Assembly: GCA_001599815.1 (NCBI GenBank)
Contig: BCIA01000004.1
Span: forward strand, 2,487,051-2,551,050
Source: Furcasterigmium furcatum
Taxonomy: Eukaryota; Ascomycota; Sordariomycetes; Glomerellales; Plectosphaerellaceae
Direction: 5' to 3'
Length of the DNA: 64,000 nt
This document shows, one piece after another, positions 32,451 to 43,474 of the stretch (position 1 is the first letter of the stretch; each line of letters opens with the position of its first letter). The notes beneath the pieces are model-generated. The model saw nothing but the letters and a program-made list of their open reading frames with translations, did no database searches and was not told where the DNA came from. The position numbers were made by a program, and so were the translations under genes.

Positions 32451-33050
32451 TCACAGCTTCGCCTTGCCGCCCATCTCCGCGTCGGCCTCCTCGTGCAGCA
32501 CGTCGGCCACGTGCTCCCTCAGCTCGGCGGCCAGCCTCTCGGCGTCCTCCTCGTCGAGCTCCTCGCGCTTCCCGCGGCCGAACATGGTGAAGCTCTCGCT
32601 GTAGCGGCCGCGGGCGCGGATGTCGGGGCGCGGGATGAGGTGGAAGTGCATGTGCATGACGACCTGGGCGGCCGCGGCGCCGTTGTTCTGGACGACGTTC
32701 CAGTCGTCGACGCCCGTGGCGCGGGAGAGCGCCTTGGAGAGGATCTTGAGGTGGCGGCCCAGCTCGACGGACTCGTGGTCGGAGATGTCGGTGAGCTTGG
32801 GGCGGTGGGCGCGCGGGCAGAGGAGGAGGTGGCCGCGGGAGAGCGGGAGGATGTCGAGGAACGCGACCAGGGTGTCGGTGGAGAGGACGACGAAGGCGGC
32901 GGGCGTGGTGTTGTTGGGGTCGACGACGGAGACGTCCGAGCCTGACGGCGGGTGCGAGGGGTCGTAGGGCGGGAAGTTGTTGGCGATGGCGCAGAAGGGG
33001 CATGGGGAGTCCGCGAGTTGGACCCCGGCGTCGAAGGTCGTCGGCGTCAT
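32451..33050 (-). CDS. HIT family nucleotide-binding hydrolase
   Basis: Intronless, 199 residues. Cys17 and Cys20 (CPFC) probably bind zinc as in many HINT proteins. The fold includes TLVAFLDILPLSRGHLLLCP and the histidine triad MHMHFHLIP (His133, His135, His137), with an Asn-rich VVQNNGAAAAQ before it. HIT proteins of this branch hydrolyse nucleoside phosphoramidates or AMP-linked substrates. The C-terminal 55 residues form a charged helix (REELDEEDAERLAAELREH). The gene is convergent with the aldo/keto reductase (176 bp apart) and divergent from RPB12. Confidence 0.92.
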   Translation of the reverse strand: MTPTTFDAGVQLADSPCPFCAIANNFPPYDPSHPPSGSDVSVVDPNNTTPAAFVVLSTDTLVAFLDILPLSRGHLLLCPRAHRPKLTDISDHESVELGRHLKILSKALSRATGVDDWNVVQNNGAAAAQVVMHMHFHLIPRPDIRARGRYSESFTMFGRGKREELDEEDAERLAAELREHVADVLHEEADAEMGGKAKL

Positions 33051-33512
33051 CGTGGAGAGGTATGCAGAACAATTGGCCGAAGAGGGTTAACTGGGAGTGG
33101 ACGGCCGGTATGTGCAGAGGGTCTGTGTCGGGAGCATGGCTGGCTGACTCCCCGTCTCTGAATATGGCGTCCTGACAGGGAGTTGTCGAGATGGTATTGT
33201 CGGGGGAATCTTCAACTGCTCCAGCTTGATTTGGACCTCGGGAAGTGGACCTAAAAGTCCGAGCCGGCACCTGTGCCGCCGCCGACGGAGCTCCCAGCGT
33301 TGGTGGCTGACCGCCCGGCGCCCATGCATGGAAATAAATTCTGCCGGCCAATCCCACACCGCCTGGCAAATTCCATCTTCTGCCCCACGCCTCTTTGGCT
33401 CTTTGACTCTGCTCAACTCCCAGCCATCACTCAACCACTTCGATCCCCAGCGACTTCAGACCTCGCCGCACCGACCGTATAGCCTCAGACGTCACCAGAA
33501 CCGCCAGCCGAA
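33051..33512. promoter_or_regulatory. Shared divergent promoter, HIT gene and RPB12
   Basis: This 462 bp must serve both genes. The RPB12-proximal end is C/T- and C/A-rich (CTTTGACTCTGCTCAACTCCC), a leader-like composition. No clear TATA box is visible. Confidence 0.5.
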
Positions 33513-33822
33513 ATGTCTCGCGAAGCCTACCAAGTCCCCACCGCCGGTGGCCAGGCCAACCCGGCGGCCGCCACGCGATCCTACGATGCCTACAGCGGCG
33601 GCGCGTCCACCACGGAAGTCGGTCCTCAGATGCAGTACCTCTGCGGTGATTGCGGTCTGCGATTCTCCATGCGTAAGGGCGACGCGATCCGATGCAAGGA
33701 GTGCGGTTGCCGTATCCTGTACAAGGAGCGCACCAAGAGGTGAGTCTGCGAGAGAGACGTCCTCGAGCCTCGCCAGCGGCTGACAAATGTGATTTAGAAT
33801 GGTTCAGTTCGAGGCTCGGTAA
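33513..33822 (+). CDS. RPB12: RNA polymerases I, II and III subunit RPB12 (RPABC4)
   Basis: Two exons, 33513-33739 and 33798-33822, give 83 residues. This small zinc protein is shared by all three nuclear RNA polymerases and contacts Rpb2/Rpb3 during assembly. The Cys4 zinc site is YLCGDCG and IRCKECGCRI, followed by LYKERTKR. The second exon supplies only the last seven residues plus part of an Arg codon (MVQFEAR), which is the invariant C-terminus of the family, so the splice (donor GTGAGT, acceptor GATTTAG, phase 2) is firmly supported. The first 35 residues are a variable Ala/Gly/Thr-rich extension. Confidence 0.96.
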
Positions 33823-34138
33823 TGCACCACGGTGCGAAGAAGCAGCAGAAGTATCGTAACAAGAGCCGATACTGGCGTACCACGCCTGCGAGGGCATTCA
33901 TAAAAGCAGACGACATGCTCAGGGAAGAGCTAGACGGGATCATAGCGGTCACCAACAGGAGTCAGTCACCGAGGGTCAAGGAGTTGGGCGTTGTTAATAT
34001 CACCTGAATTCATTTATGACGACTGCGCGAACCCCTTCTTCTCTTTTCATCCCAGGTATCATGTGCCGCACCCTAAATCGACCTTAACTCCGTTCCAGTC
34101 TACCTACCTCATTTGCATGCGCCGCCCGGACCCCCGGA
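33823..34138. other. Short gap between convergent RPB12 and GPN1
   Basis: This 316 bp holds the two 3' ends. No gene, RNA or repeat is visible. Confidence 0.5.
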
Positions 34139-35422
34139 TCACCTCTGCTGGTGCAGATATTTGGCAAAACTCGCGTCGTCCATGACCGTGTTCCCCTCGG
34201 CCGTCATGGCCGCCTCGTACCGCGCCTGGAGACCTTCCCTGTCCATCTCGTCGTCCGGCATATCGTCATCGTCAACGTCGCTGACAACATCCGGGCCGTC
34301 GTCGTCGTCGTCCTTCTTGGCTGGCTGCTTGCCCTCAACACCCACGGACATGCCCTTCATCATCTTGTCCAGCTCGGCCTCGCGTGTATGCTTCTTCTGC
34401 TCCTCGCGCTCTGCCCGCCGCCTCTCCAGCTCGGGCTGGTAGTCCCTCTTGAACTCCTCAGCCTTCTCGTCGACGGCGGCGAAGAACTCCTCCATGCCCG
34501 TGCCAAGCTTGGAGCTGACCGCCACCATACTCAAGTGCGAGTAGAACTCCTCCAGTACCAGGCTCATGGAGTTGAGTAAGCTGCCCATGTACCCGGTGCT
34601 GCCGCTGCCCTCGTAGCCGCCCAGGACCTCACTGTTCTCGTCCTGGTGCAGGGCGGCCTGGAACGCCTCGAAGTCGGTCATCCACTCCTTGGCAAAGGAT
34701 GCGTCCTTGACGTCGGTCTTGTTGAAGACTAAGATCATGGGGAGCTTGGTCTTGTACAGGATGCTGCAGGCGTACAGCATGTTGCTCATGAAGGTGCTGG
34801 TCGAAGCGGTGCGGGGAGTGTCGATAATGTAGGCGATGACGGTAGGGAAGGAGGATGCGAGGGACTCGAGGAGGATAGTGCCACTGGCTGACCACACGAA
34901 GACCTCGATCTGTCCGGCTGTGCGGGGTGTTAGTACCGGGGAGTATGTATGGTCATGGAGGGGGGGCACGCATACGAGTATCGACGATGATGTTGTTGAT
35001 GGGCTTCTTCTGCGGGTTCTCCGGATCCGGCTGCGTCCGCTTCTCCAGCAGACCGACGATCTGGTCAACCTTGGTCGCGAAGAGGTTAAGTGATGTGAGG
35101 ATGCCGCCGTTCGGGCCCAGGTTGTACTGCTTCATGACCTCTTCATAGTTGACGGAGTCGCGGATGTCGATGTTGCTCTCGAAGGGGACATTGAGCACTG
35201 CCGGGTCGAGGTTCATGACATAGGGAGCGTCCTTCTGTCCGTGGAGGTAGGCGTTGATGCGGCGCATGAAGGTCGTCTTGCCGGAACCTGGAGAGGCGGC
35301 CGTCAGTCTGGCGACGCTTGACAAGGTCACTCTTCGTCATAGGGGGACTTACCGGCCATGCCGACGCAGACGACGGCGACCGGCTTCTTGCCATCTGTTG
35401 AAGGGCCTGCGGTGGATGCCAT
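34139..35422 (-). CDS. NPA3: GPN-loop GTPase GPN1 (Npa3)
   Basis: Three exons, 35422-35353, 35287-34976 and 34917-34139, give 386 residues. The introns have GTAAGT and GTATGC donors. The P-loop GMAGSGKTT is split by intron 1 and restored in phase. The family signature Gly-Pro-Asn is at residues 81-83 (YNLGPNGGI). The switch II motif TPGQIE is restored across intron 2, and the G4 motif is VFNKTD. The C-terminus is a coiled, charged region ending in an acidic and Met-rich tail. GPN1/Npa3 is needed for assembly and nuclear import of RNA polymerase II. It lies tail-to-tail with RPB12 and shares an upstream region of 313 bp with CWF19. Confidence 0.96.
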
Positions 35423-35735
35423 GGTGACTTGGAAGAGAGGTCGAATCTACCAAGGATTTGTAAGAGGACGGACGGCGAACCACTGGTGAAGAAAAGTGAC
35501 GGCGGTCTTGAAGGTGCCCCGCGTGGGGTCGAGGTCCCGCCAGTGAAAACCCCTGCACTCAGTTTCTTCGGTGCATATGGCCTGTGCGTCGTAGCTGCCG
35601 CTGCGCTAAACGTCATTTCTGGGCCAAAACTTAGGTTGGCTTCAACAACCTCCATCTTCACAACAACAACACCACGCCATTTTGTCCATGGGCTCTTTGC
35701 AGCCGCGTTCTGCCACATATAAATCCGACACGACC
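35423..35735. promoter_or_regulatory. Bidirectional promoter, GPN1 and CWF19
   Basis: A 313-bp divergent gap serves both genes. An upstream in-frame ATG for CWF19 at 35688 lies inside it. No clear TATA box is visible on either strand. Confidence 0.5.
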
Positions 35736-37856
35736 ATGGACGGCCTGGACGAGTTCGAGAAGGCACTGGCCGCCGAAAAGGGCGAACGGGAGCGCATCGA
35801 GCGCGAAAAGGAGGAGCGCAGACAGAGGAAGAAGCACCGACACCACCACCACCACTCCCACCGCCAGGACCGCGAAGAGGCGAGCGAGTCTTCAGAAAGG
35901 AGGAAGGGCAGAGACCGCGAAAGAGACCGGGACAGGGGATCCGAAAAGCACAGGCATCATCACTCCAGGCATAACGACGATGACCACTCGCACCGGCGCC
36001 GTCACGAGTCGTCGCGACACCACGAAGATGAGGACTCTCACAGGCACAAACGGCGAAGGCGGTCTGGGGACGAAGATACAGACTCGAGGTCTACTGGACG
36101 TCGCGATAACCATGTCTCTGATGTCCCAGACGACGATGAGAAAGACAAGTCACTGGACGACCAGGCTCAGCCCAGCGCATCGTTGACAAGAGACGCCTGG
36201 ATGACGGCGCCGTCAGCCCTTGACGTTGACTACGTGAATCGCCCGAAGGAAAAGGCGCCGCCACCGAAGGAAGAGCCTGTTCGCTTGGTGCATGCCCGGG
36301 AAATCAACAAGGACTTCGCGGAGGTCGATATTGATAGCCCAGCGGCAGAGAGGAAGATCGACTACACTTTCGGTGATCGCGGATCTCAGTGGAGGATGAT
36401 GAAGCTCAAGTCTGTCTACACCGTATCAGAACAGACTGGCCGCGCAGTGGACGACGTCGCCCTGGAGCGGTACGGCAACCTGCAAGACTTCGACGATGCT
36501 CGGGAGGAGGAGACGGAACTGAACCGGAAGAAACTCTACGGCGAGGGATACGAGGGCAAGGATCAACCTACGGGCGACCTGTACCGTGAGCGGCTGGAGA
36601 AGCACCAGCCAGCAGCGAAACGCGACGAAAGCTCGCCTGAGCCAGAGCAGGGTACCGTCATCCCCGAAAACGCGATGCAGCACACGCCCATGGACCAGAC
36701 CACACTCAACAGGCTGCGCGCACAAATGGTCAAGGCCAAGCTGAGGAGAGCGCCTGACGCAGCCAAGCTCGAAGAGGAGTACAACCGGGCAGCGTCGAGC
36801 TTTGCAACCAACGGGCCTCAGTCGGTCATCATCGGTGTCCAGGAGAACAGGATGCTGGCCGGCAACCGCGGCGAAGTCAAGGCCATCGACACAAAGCGCG
36901 GGCGGGAAAGGGGCAACGTCGAGGAGAACCAGGACATGTCCATCGACGACATGGTCCGAGAGGAGCGGCGGACGCGAGGCCAGGCGGGAGGCGAGGGCAT
37001 GCGCCTCGCGGAGCGCATCGCCAAGGACAGCAAGTTCGACGACGACCTGGAGTACCTGGACGAGAACGCCGACAAGCTCGCGAAGCGCGTGCACAAGTCC
37101 GAGATCAACCTCAAGAACGTCGCGGTGCACGAGTACCAGAAGATCACCAAGATCCTCGACAACTGCCCGCTGTGCCACCACGAAGACAAGGGCCAGCCGC
37201 CGCTGGCGCCGGTCATGTCGCTGGGCACGCGGGTGTTCCTGACGCTGCCGACGGAGCCCGAGGTCAGCGAGGGCGGAGCGGTGATCGTGCCGACGACGCA
37301 CCGCAAGAACCTGCTGGAGTGCGACGACGACGAGTGGGAGGAGATCCGCAACTTCATGAAGTCCCTGACGCGGATGTATCACGAGAAGGGGCAGGACGTG
37401 ATATTCTACGAGAACGCGGCGGCGCCGCAGCGGCACCTGCACGCGGCGATGATGGCGATGCCCATCCCGTACGAGGACGGGGCCATGGTGCCGGCGTACT
37501 TCAAGGAGGCCTTCCTCACGGCGGACGAGGAGTGGGCGCAGCACCGCAAGGTCATCGACACGGGGGCCATGGCGAAGGACGGGATGGGCCGGATGGCGTT
37601 CCGGCGGGCAATCGCCAAGGAGATGCCGTACTTTCACGTGTGGTTCACGCTGGACGGGGGGCTGGGGCACATCGTGGAGAACGCGGACAAGTGGCCGCGC
37701 GGAGACCTGTTCGCGCGCGAGGTCGTGGGCGGGATCATGGACGCCGGCCCGGACGTGATCAAGAAGCAGGGGCGGTGGAAGCGAGACGACGCACGGGTGG
37801 GCGGCTTCAAGAAGGGGTGGAGGAAGTTTGACTGGACGAGGGTGCTCGAGTCCTGA
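35736..37856 (+). CDS. CWF19: CWF19-like splicing/lariat-turnover factor
   Basis: Intronless. From the ATG in CGACCATGG the protein has 706 residues; an in-frame ATG at 35688 would add 16. I chose 35736 because MDGLDEFEKALAAEK is the usual family opening. Residues 15-150 are a charged His/Arg/Glu/Ser-rich region (RKKHRHHHHHSHRQDR). The C-terminal third carries the two CwfJ domains: CPLCHHED begins the first, QRHLHAAMM is its HIT-like His motif, and the second ends with GGFKKGWRKFDWTRV. Cwf19 and its yeast counterpart Drn1 associate with late spliceosomes and intron lariats and assist debranching. Acting in the nucleus is expected. Confidence 0.94.
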   Translation: MDGLDEFEKALAAEKGERERIEREKEERRQRKKHRHHHHHSHRQDREEASESSERRKGRDRERDRDRGSEKHRHHHSRHNDDDHSHRRRHESSRHHEDEDSHRHKRRRRSGDEDTDSRSTGRRDNHVSDVPDDDEKDKSLDDQAQPSASLTRDAWMTAPSALDVDYVNRPKEKAPPPKEEPVRLVHAREINKDFAEVDIDSPAAERKIDYTFGDRGSQWRMMKLKSVYTVSEQTGRAVDDVALERYGNLQDFDDAREEETELNRKKLYGEGYEGKDQPTGDLYRERLEKHQPAAKRDESSPEPEQGTVIPENAMQHTPMDQTTLNRLRAQMVKAKLRRAPDAAKLEEEYNRAASSFATNGPQSVIIGVQENRMLAGNRGEVKAIDTKRGRERGNVEENQDMSIDDMVREERRTRGQAGGEGMRLAERIAKDSKFDDDLEYLDENADKLAKRVHKSEINLKNVAVHEYQKITKILDNCPLCHHEDKGQPPLAPVMSLGTRVFLTLPTEPEVSEGGAVIVPTTHRKNLLECDDDEWEEIRNFMKSLTRMYHEKGQDVIFYENAAAPQRHLHAAMMAMPIPYEDGAMVPAYFKEAFLTADEEWAQHRKVIDTGAMAKDGMGRMAFRRAIAKEMPYFHVWFTLDGGLGHIVENADKWPRGDLFAREVVGGIMDAGPDVIKKQGRWKRDDARVGGFKKGWRKFDWTRVLES

Positions 37857-39111
37857 GCGAGCGAGCGAGCGCGCGGGTCGAGGCGTTCGTTACAAGAAGC
37901 GTCTCGTTTTCTTGAGACCGAGTTTTGACGAGCCCGGGCTTTGTATCTGTCCATGTCGACATCCAATGTCGAATATTGCTCGGCCAGAAAGTCGAAACAT
38001 TCGCGCGACGGCGTTGAAATACATATGAGCTTGCTCCGCCTTGATGGAGGATCTCGTCAGTTGGCCAAGCGTGGCTCAGTCCGGACTTGCTCAAGTGATC
38101 TGCAGGGTTTCGTTTCGACGGCGCAACTCTCTCACCATAATACAGTGTGCGGCTCCCATTGACTGTGACTTTGCCCCCACAGACTGCACTATTTTGGAGG
38201 TTGACAGCCGGAACATGCCCTGGCATGGCGCTAGAGACGCAGTGTTTCCCCCCGCATGCGAAGACTGTGCAGCAACTGGGCGCACCAACTCTCCAAGCCG
38301 GGCCATGGTCGATGTCGGTGGCGCATTCCTTGGTACCGGTACTTCGGGCGGTGCAGGACGGAGGCGGACCAGAGTCGGAGTCCGAAGTACTGCACCACCT
38401 GCGCACCACCTCATGGAAGATCCATGGATGCCGTGACCGGGAAGCGCCCATGGCCCGCCCACTGTTTCTTCAGGCGAACACTTTCACTCTTCTCCCTCTT
38501 CCCTCCAAACTCTCCCACCGGCACCAGCATTATTATTACGGCAGGCCGATAACCGCCAGGGAGCACTCCTCGCGACGCTTACCAGGGAGACAGATTCCCA
38601 CCGGATTCCTGACTGCAATCCTGCTCCAACACCGAAAGGAACTGATCCCGGCCTCCCGAGCGCAATCGCGGCATCCAGGACCAAAATCTCCGTGATAAGC
38701 CTCGAGTCAGCCACCAGCCGTCCGCCCAATCGACGATCATCGGCCCTGTAGCCTCATCCTTCTCCGGTCATTCGTCGTCATCGAGCGCACCAAGGCTCGA
38801 CGACATTCCAAGGGAACCGATACCCTTGATTTCCATCGACAGCCGATCGCCGAGATCCCCTTCTCCTTCTCCAACATTCGAGTGCTCCTCGCAATCTTCA
38901 ACCTTCATCATGTCCTGGGAACTCACTCGACGCCGCATCACCCGGACCGTCAACAGCAAGTACATCTACGGTCGCCTGGTACGCTCCTCCCTGCCTCGCC
39001 TCCCTGCCTCCGCACGACTGCCGTCGTTGCGATGACCCAGCCATGCCAAGTCCGAGTACTGACTGTTCCCGCCTCCAGCCTCTACTGCACACCATCATCC
39101 TGCTGATCGAG
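37857..39111. other. Intergenic region, with a possible upstream exon of the Mpv17 gene
   Basis: From 37857 to about 38,900 I see no supported gene. At 38910 an ATG opens a 69-nt exon-like stretch (MSWELTRRRITRTVNSKYIY) followed by a GTACGC donor. The acceptor before 39079 would join it in frame to the Mpv17-family coding region. It is treated as an alternative first exon. Confidence 0.45.
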
Positions 39112-39945
39112 ATGGCCTTCGTCGCGCGATTGACCGCGAGGTTCAACGCCTACTATGAGGCACGGCCACGTTCGTCTCCCTCGTCTTCCTCCCATGCGTC
39201 TCACGGCTAACTCGCCCTCTGCAGTCCTCACCATGATGGTGACCAACGCCATCCTCGGTGGCATCGCCGACACGACCGCCCAGACCATCACGATCCTCCG
39301 CGAGACGGCCGTCCGCAAGCCCGGCGGCGTCGGCAAGGACGACAGCATCGCCATCGAGATCCACGAGCTCGACAAGAAGAACCCCCTCATCGACCGCGAG
39401 CTCATCCCCGACTCCAAGGCCCTGCCGCCCCCCTTCGACTTCGAGCGCCTCACCCGCTTCATGGCCTACGGCTTCTGCATGGCCCCCCTCCAGTTCAAGT
39501 GGTTCAAGTTCCTCTCCACGGCCTTCCCCATGACCAAGGACAGCGCCTTCGGCCCCGCCATGAAGCGCGTGGCCATGGACCAGCTCGTCTTCTCCCCCTT
39601 CGGTATCGCCTGCTTCTTCACGGCCATGACCATCGCCGAGGGCGGCGGCCGCCGCGCCGTCTACCACAAGCTGCGCGACATGTACGTGCCGACGCTCAAG
39701 GCGAACTACGTCGTCTGGCCCGCCGTGCAGATCATCAACTTCAGGCTCATGCCCGTGCAGTTCCAGCTGGTGAGTGCCTCCCATTTCCCCCCGTCCCAGG
39801 GAAGCCGTCGCTGACATGTGATGCTGCGCAGCCCTTCGTTTCGACCATCGGTATCGCGTGGACCGCGTACCTGTCCCTCACGAACTCGGCCGAGGATGTC
39901 GACACCCGACCAAACAGGAACACCAACTCGGACATCCGCATCTAA
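39112..39945 (+). CDS. Mpv17/PMP22 family membrane protein
   Basis: Three exons, 39112-39169, 39225-39769 and 39832-39945, give 238 residues. The donors are GTTCGT and GTGAGT, and the acceptors follow CTAAC or CTGAC branch-like sites. The opening MAFVARLTARFNAYYEARP and the motifs TMMVTNAILGGIADTTAQ, RLTRFMAYGFCMAPLQFKW and LKANYVVWPAVQIINFRLMP are the Mpv17/PMP22 signature. Family members are four-helix membrane proteins of mitochondria or peroxisomes; yeast Sym1 is one. A 40-residue charged loop between helices 1 and 2 (GVGKDDSIAIEIHELDKK) is typical of this fungal subgroup. The start may instead be at 38910 through an extra upstream exon. Confidence 0.9.
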
Positions 39946-41172
39946 CGGGGGAGATGATACTACACGGACCCGTCCGCGACTTGCAACGGTGATTTGCTTA
40001 TTATCGGGGCACGACACACGCCCCTCGAGACATGATTATTCGCTTCGGGAAGGTTACGCATTTTGGGGGCGTTGGCATGGTCCGTTCCTTATACTTCTTT
40101 CTGGGTTCGATACCGTGGTCAGGTGGGCGTTTGGAGTATGTGCAGCTTTTACCTTCTACAGGACGCGGCCTCTTAGAGGGGGCTCTGCCATGTCAATGAT
40201 GTGATTTTGTCTCTTCCATCGCATTGGGATCGTGGTCAAGGCGTGGCGTGATGTGTGCGGGACGAGGAGCGCCTTTTACTACGTCTGCATCTGGAAGCAG
40301 GGCACGAGGATCCCATTTCGACCTTGGCCGAGGGCAAGGGGCCCATAGCTACGACGATGGTCGATGACTGCCGTGAAGACCCCGTTCCGCCGGCAGGAGA
40401 CGGAACGGCCGGGCTGTCGTCGGGCCGGTCCGGGACTGAGACGCGAGAAACGACCTCGCGGGGGAGGGGCAGGCCGAGGGTATTCTAGGAATGCCATCCT
40501 GGGGAATCTTGGCGCATGGGAGTTTGGCGTCATGGTTTTCAAGGGGAGCTCTGTTGAGTATTGGACCGTCCGGTTGCTCGAGAGGAGGACTTGGAGGGGT
40601 GAATATGTTGGAAGGCTGCCTGAGGTTAAACACGGTGGACTCTACAGATGAGAACAGCGTCATGATTCAATGGGACTCGTGTGTATGTATTTTCTCCCAA
40701 CATGGAGTTCCATGTGCCTTGATGTCATGATCGTTGCGTCCATGGTGGTGAGGATGGTGGGGGTCTTGGTGAGGCAGACGAAAAAGAACGACACTGGTCT
40801 GACCCCGCCAAAAAAACCGCATCCGCCTCAGCTGCATCACAGTGATGCAGGTGGTGCAGGCCGCCGGCGCAGGCTAGCAGCCCAGCTCTCTCCCACCCTG
40901 GCAATCACCCCACCAAGGACTGCCGCTGGGTGCTCCTGCCCGGGCTCTGCTGTTTTGGTACCCCTCCCTTCCTTCCGTCGTCCTTCCCGTTCGTTCTCAA
41001 GGTTCATCTGGAGCTGCGTTTTTTTTTCTGCCTCTTCACACATCTCTGCCTCCTTCATCTTCATCACAAATACCTCCATTTACCTCAGATCCTGGCATTT
41101 GGATACAATTCACCTTCAACCTTTCTCATTGCTTGATTCGATACCCCGCCATCGTGCCCCTCATTGCCCACC
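39946..41172. promoter_or_regulatory. Upstream region and pyrimidine-rich leader of the PGK gene
   Basis: This 1.2 kb precedes phosphoglycerate kinase. From about 40,960 to 41,160 the plus strand is C/T-rich, including TTTTTTTTTCTGCCTCTTC near 41,020, a pattern common before highly expressed fungal glycolytic genes. The distal part holds no supported gene. Confidence 0.55.
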
Positions 41173-42570
41173 ATGTCTCTCGCCAACAAGCTTTCCATCA
41201 CCGATGTCGATCTCAACGGCAAGCGCGTCCTGATCAGGGTAGGTTTTACTCGTTCCCTGGAGCTGTCAATGGGCGCTGGATTGCTCGAGGAGCTTCCTCC
41301 TGTCTTCCGTGACCCCTCCATCGACAGCTCCGGAGCTTCCATACCTACTGCCGGTCCCAACAATCGCTAACACCCCGCCCAGGTCGACTTCAACGTCCCC
41401 CTTGACGCCGACAAGAAGGTCACCAACACCCAGCGCATCGCCGGCGCCATCCCCACCATTAAGCATGCCGTCGACAACGGTGCCAAGGCCGTCGTCCTCA
41501 TGTCCCACCTCGGCCGCCCCGATGGCAAGGTCAACGCCAAGTACTCCCTCCAGCCCGTTGTCCCCGAGCTCGAGAAGCTGCTCGGCAAGCCCGTCCAGTT
41601 CGCCAGCGACTGCGTCGGCCCCGAGGTTGAGGCCATCGTCAACAAGGCCGAGGGTGGCCAGGTCGTTCTCCTCGAGAACCTGCGCTTCCACGCCGAGGAG
41701 GAGGGCTCCTCCAAGGACGCCGACGGCAACAAGGTCAAGGCCGACAAGGCCAAGGTCGAGGAGTTCCGCAAGGGCCTGACCGCCCTCGGTGACATCTACG
41801 TCAACGATGCCTTCGGCACCGCCCACCGCGCCCATTCCTCCATGGTCGGCGTCGACCTGCCCCAGAAGGCCGCCGGCTTCCTCATGAAGAAGGAGCTCGA
41901 CTACTTCGCCAAGGCCCTCGAGAACCCCCAGCGCCCCTTCCTCGCCATCCTCGGCGGCGCCAAGGTCTCCGACAAGATCCAGCTCATCGACAACCTCCTC
42001 GACAAGGTCAACACCCTCATCATCTGCGGCGGCATGTCCTTCACCTTCAAGAAGACCCTCGAGGGCGTCGCCATCGGTAACTCCCTCTTCGACGAGGCCG
42101 GCTCCCAGACCGTCGGCAAGCTCATCGAGAAGGCCAAGGCCAACGGCGTCAAGGTCGTCCTGCCCGTCGACTACATCACCGCCGACAAGTTCGACAAGGA
42201 TGCCAACACCGGCACTGCCACCGATGCCTCTGGCATTCCCGACGGCTGGATGGGTCTCGACTGCGGTCCCGAGTCCATCAAGCTCTACAAGGAGGCCATC
42301 GACGAGTCCAAGACCATCCTCTGGAACGGCCCCGCCGGTGTCTTCGAGTTCGAGAAGTTCGCCACCGGCACCAAGGCCACCCTCGACGCCGCCGTTGCTG
42401 GCTGCGAGGCCGGCAAGATCGTCATCATCGGCGGCGGTGACACCGCTACCGTTGCCGCCAAGTACGGCGTCGAGGACAAGCTCAGCCACGTCTCCACCGG
42501 CGGCGGTGCCTCCCTCGAGCTGCTCGAGGGCAAGGCCCTGCCCGGTGTTGTCGCCCTGTCGAGTAAGTAA
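41173..42570 (+). CDS. PGK1: Phosphoglycerate kinase
   Basis: Two exons, 41173-41238 and 41383-42570, give 417 residues, the standard length. The 144-nt intron (donor GTAGGT, acceptor GCCCAG) separates KRVLIR from VDFNVPL, inside the conserved N-terminal motif. The enzyme makes ATP and 3-phosphoglycerate from 1,3-bisphosphoglycerate and ADP in glycolysis, in the cytosol. Visible signatures are VLMSHLGRPDGK, LLENLRFHAEEEG, DAFGTAHRAHSS, FLAILGGAKVSDKIQ, WNGPAGVFEFEKF and GGGDTATVAAKYG. Codon use is extremely biased to C-ending codons, as expected for very high expression. That bias also creates long shadow frames on the other strand. Confidence 0.98.
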
Positions 42571-42916
42571 ACGGCGAGAAAGTCGCGTGGGTGCGCCAGG
42601 CACGAGCATGTCTGATGGAGAGATTCAAGGCCGGAAGGACACGAGCACGAGGTTGTAATGCTGGGATCAGGAAGCGGATGGGCGAGCCGTGTTTCCCGCC
42701 CGCGTAGAAAAACATCACCTACCAAAATGAAGATCAATGACACCATGCACCGCAACGAGCCCGTGTGAACCATGAAGTTGTTTCATTACCGATCACGTCT
42801 GCCATGCTGTCCCATATCTATGTTCCTTCTCGTGACGTGCCCGTCTCCTCGCGCCGTAGGCTCGCTCGTCAGCGGCGCGGACAATTGTATTTGCTGACCG
42901 GGATTCCTGGGCGGCT
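42571..42916. other. Gap between convergent PGK1 and SEM1
   Basis: This 346 bp holds the two 3' ends. No gene or repeat is visible. Confidence 0.5.
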
Positions 42917-43474
42917 CTAGCGCCGCTTCGAGGCCTCGACCTTCTTCAGCTCCTCCCTGTTATGTGTCAGTCTGCGTATCCAGCATTGGGGGTTATATCC
43001 GTCGAAGGGCCGCGACGACGGAGATGTTTTGGAGGGGGGTGCCCGGGGGTATTACGCACTTCAGCTGCGCCGAGAAATCGTCGTTGGTGTCATCGTCGTC
43101 CCAGCTCTCCTCCCAAAGGTGCTCCGTGCCGCCGCTGCCACCGGCGGCTTCTGTCTCCTCCTCGGCCCAGTCTGCGATGCGCGTTAGCTGGTGTCCGGAT
43201 GGTCGGGGCAGCCTCAGATAGGAAGGAGGCGAGGCAGAGGGCCCACGGGGCAGAGAACCGGTTGTCTCTCCCGCTGCCTCTGCCCTCGTGCCTTGGCCGC
43301 CTGTCTTCCTCCCGCCTTCCTGGGCGGAGGCCATCACGTACCGTCGACGGGGAAGTCCTCGAACTCGTCATCCTCGCCCAGCGCCGCGGCGGTGGCGGGC
43401 TTCTGGGTCTCCTCGGCCTTGGTCTGGTCCTGCGCGGGAGCCTTCTCCTGCGCCTTGTTGTCGGAGGATGCCAT
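42917..43474 (-). CDS. SEM1: 26S proteasome lid subunit SEM1 (DSS1)
   Basis: Three small exons, 43474-43342, 43171-43060 and 42956-42917, give 94 residues. The donors are GTACGT and GTGCGT, and the phases (1, then 2) match. The acidic, Trp-containing core EDDEFEDFPVDDWAEEE and HLWEESWDDDDTNDDFSAQL is the DSS1/SEM1 signature, and the final exon adds the helix EELKKVEASKRR. SEM1 is an intrinsically disordered subunit of the proteasome lid and also of the TREX-2 mRNA export complex. Residues 1-35 are an Ala/Lys/Gln-rich variable lead. Such small multi-exon genes are easily missed, but the conserved core crosses both junctions. Confidence 0.95.

Noticed and set aside
36426..37670. 414-codon frame antisense to CWF19
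   Set aside because: Complement of a strongly conserved gene; no own start context or domain.
41266..42609. 447-codon open frame antisense to PGK1
   Set aside because: It mirrors the extreme C-ending codon bias of PGK1; the translation is a Gly/Leu/Val/Asp-rich string with no family resemblance.
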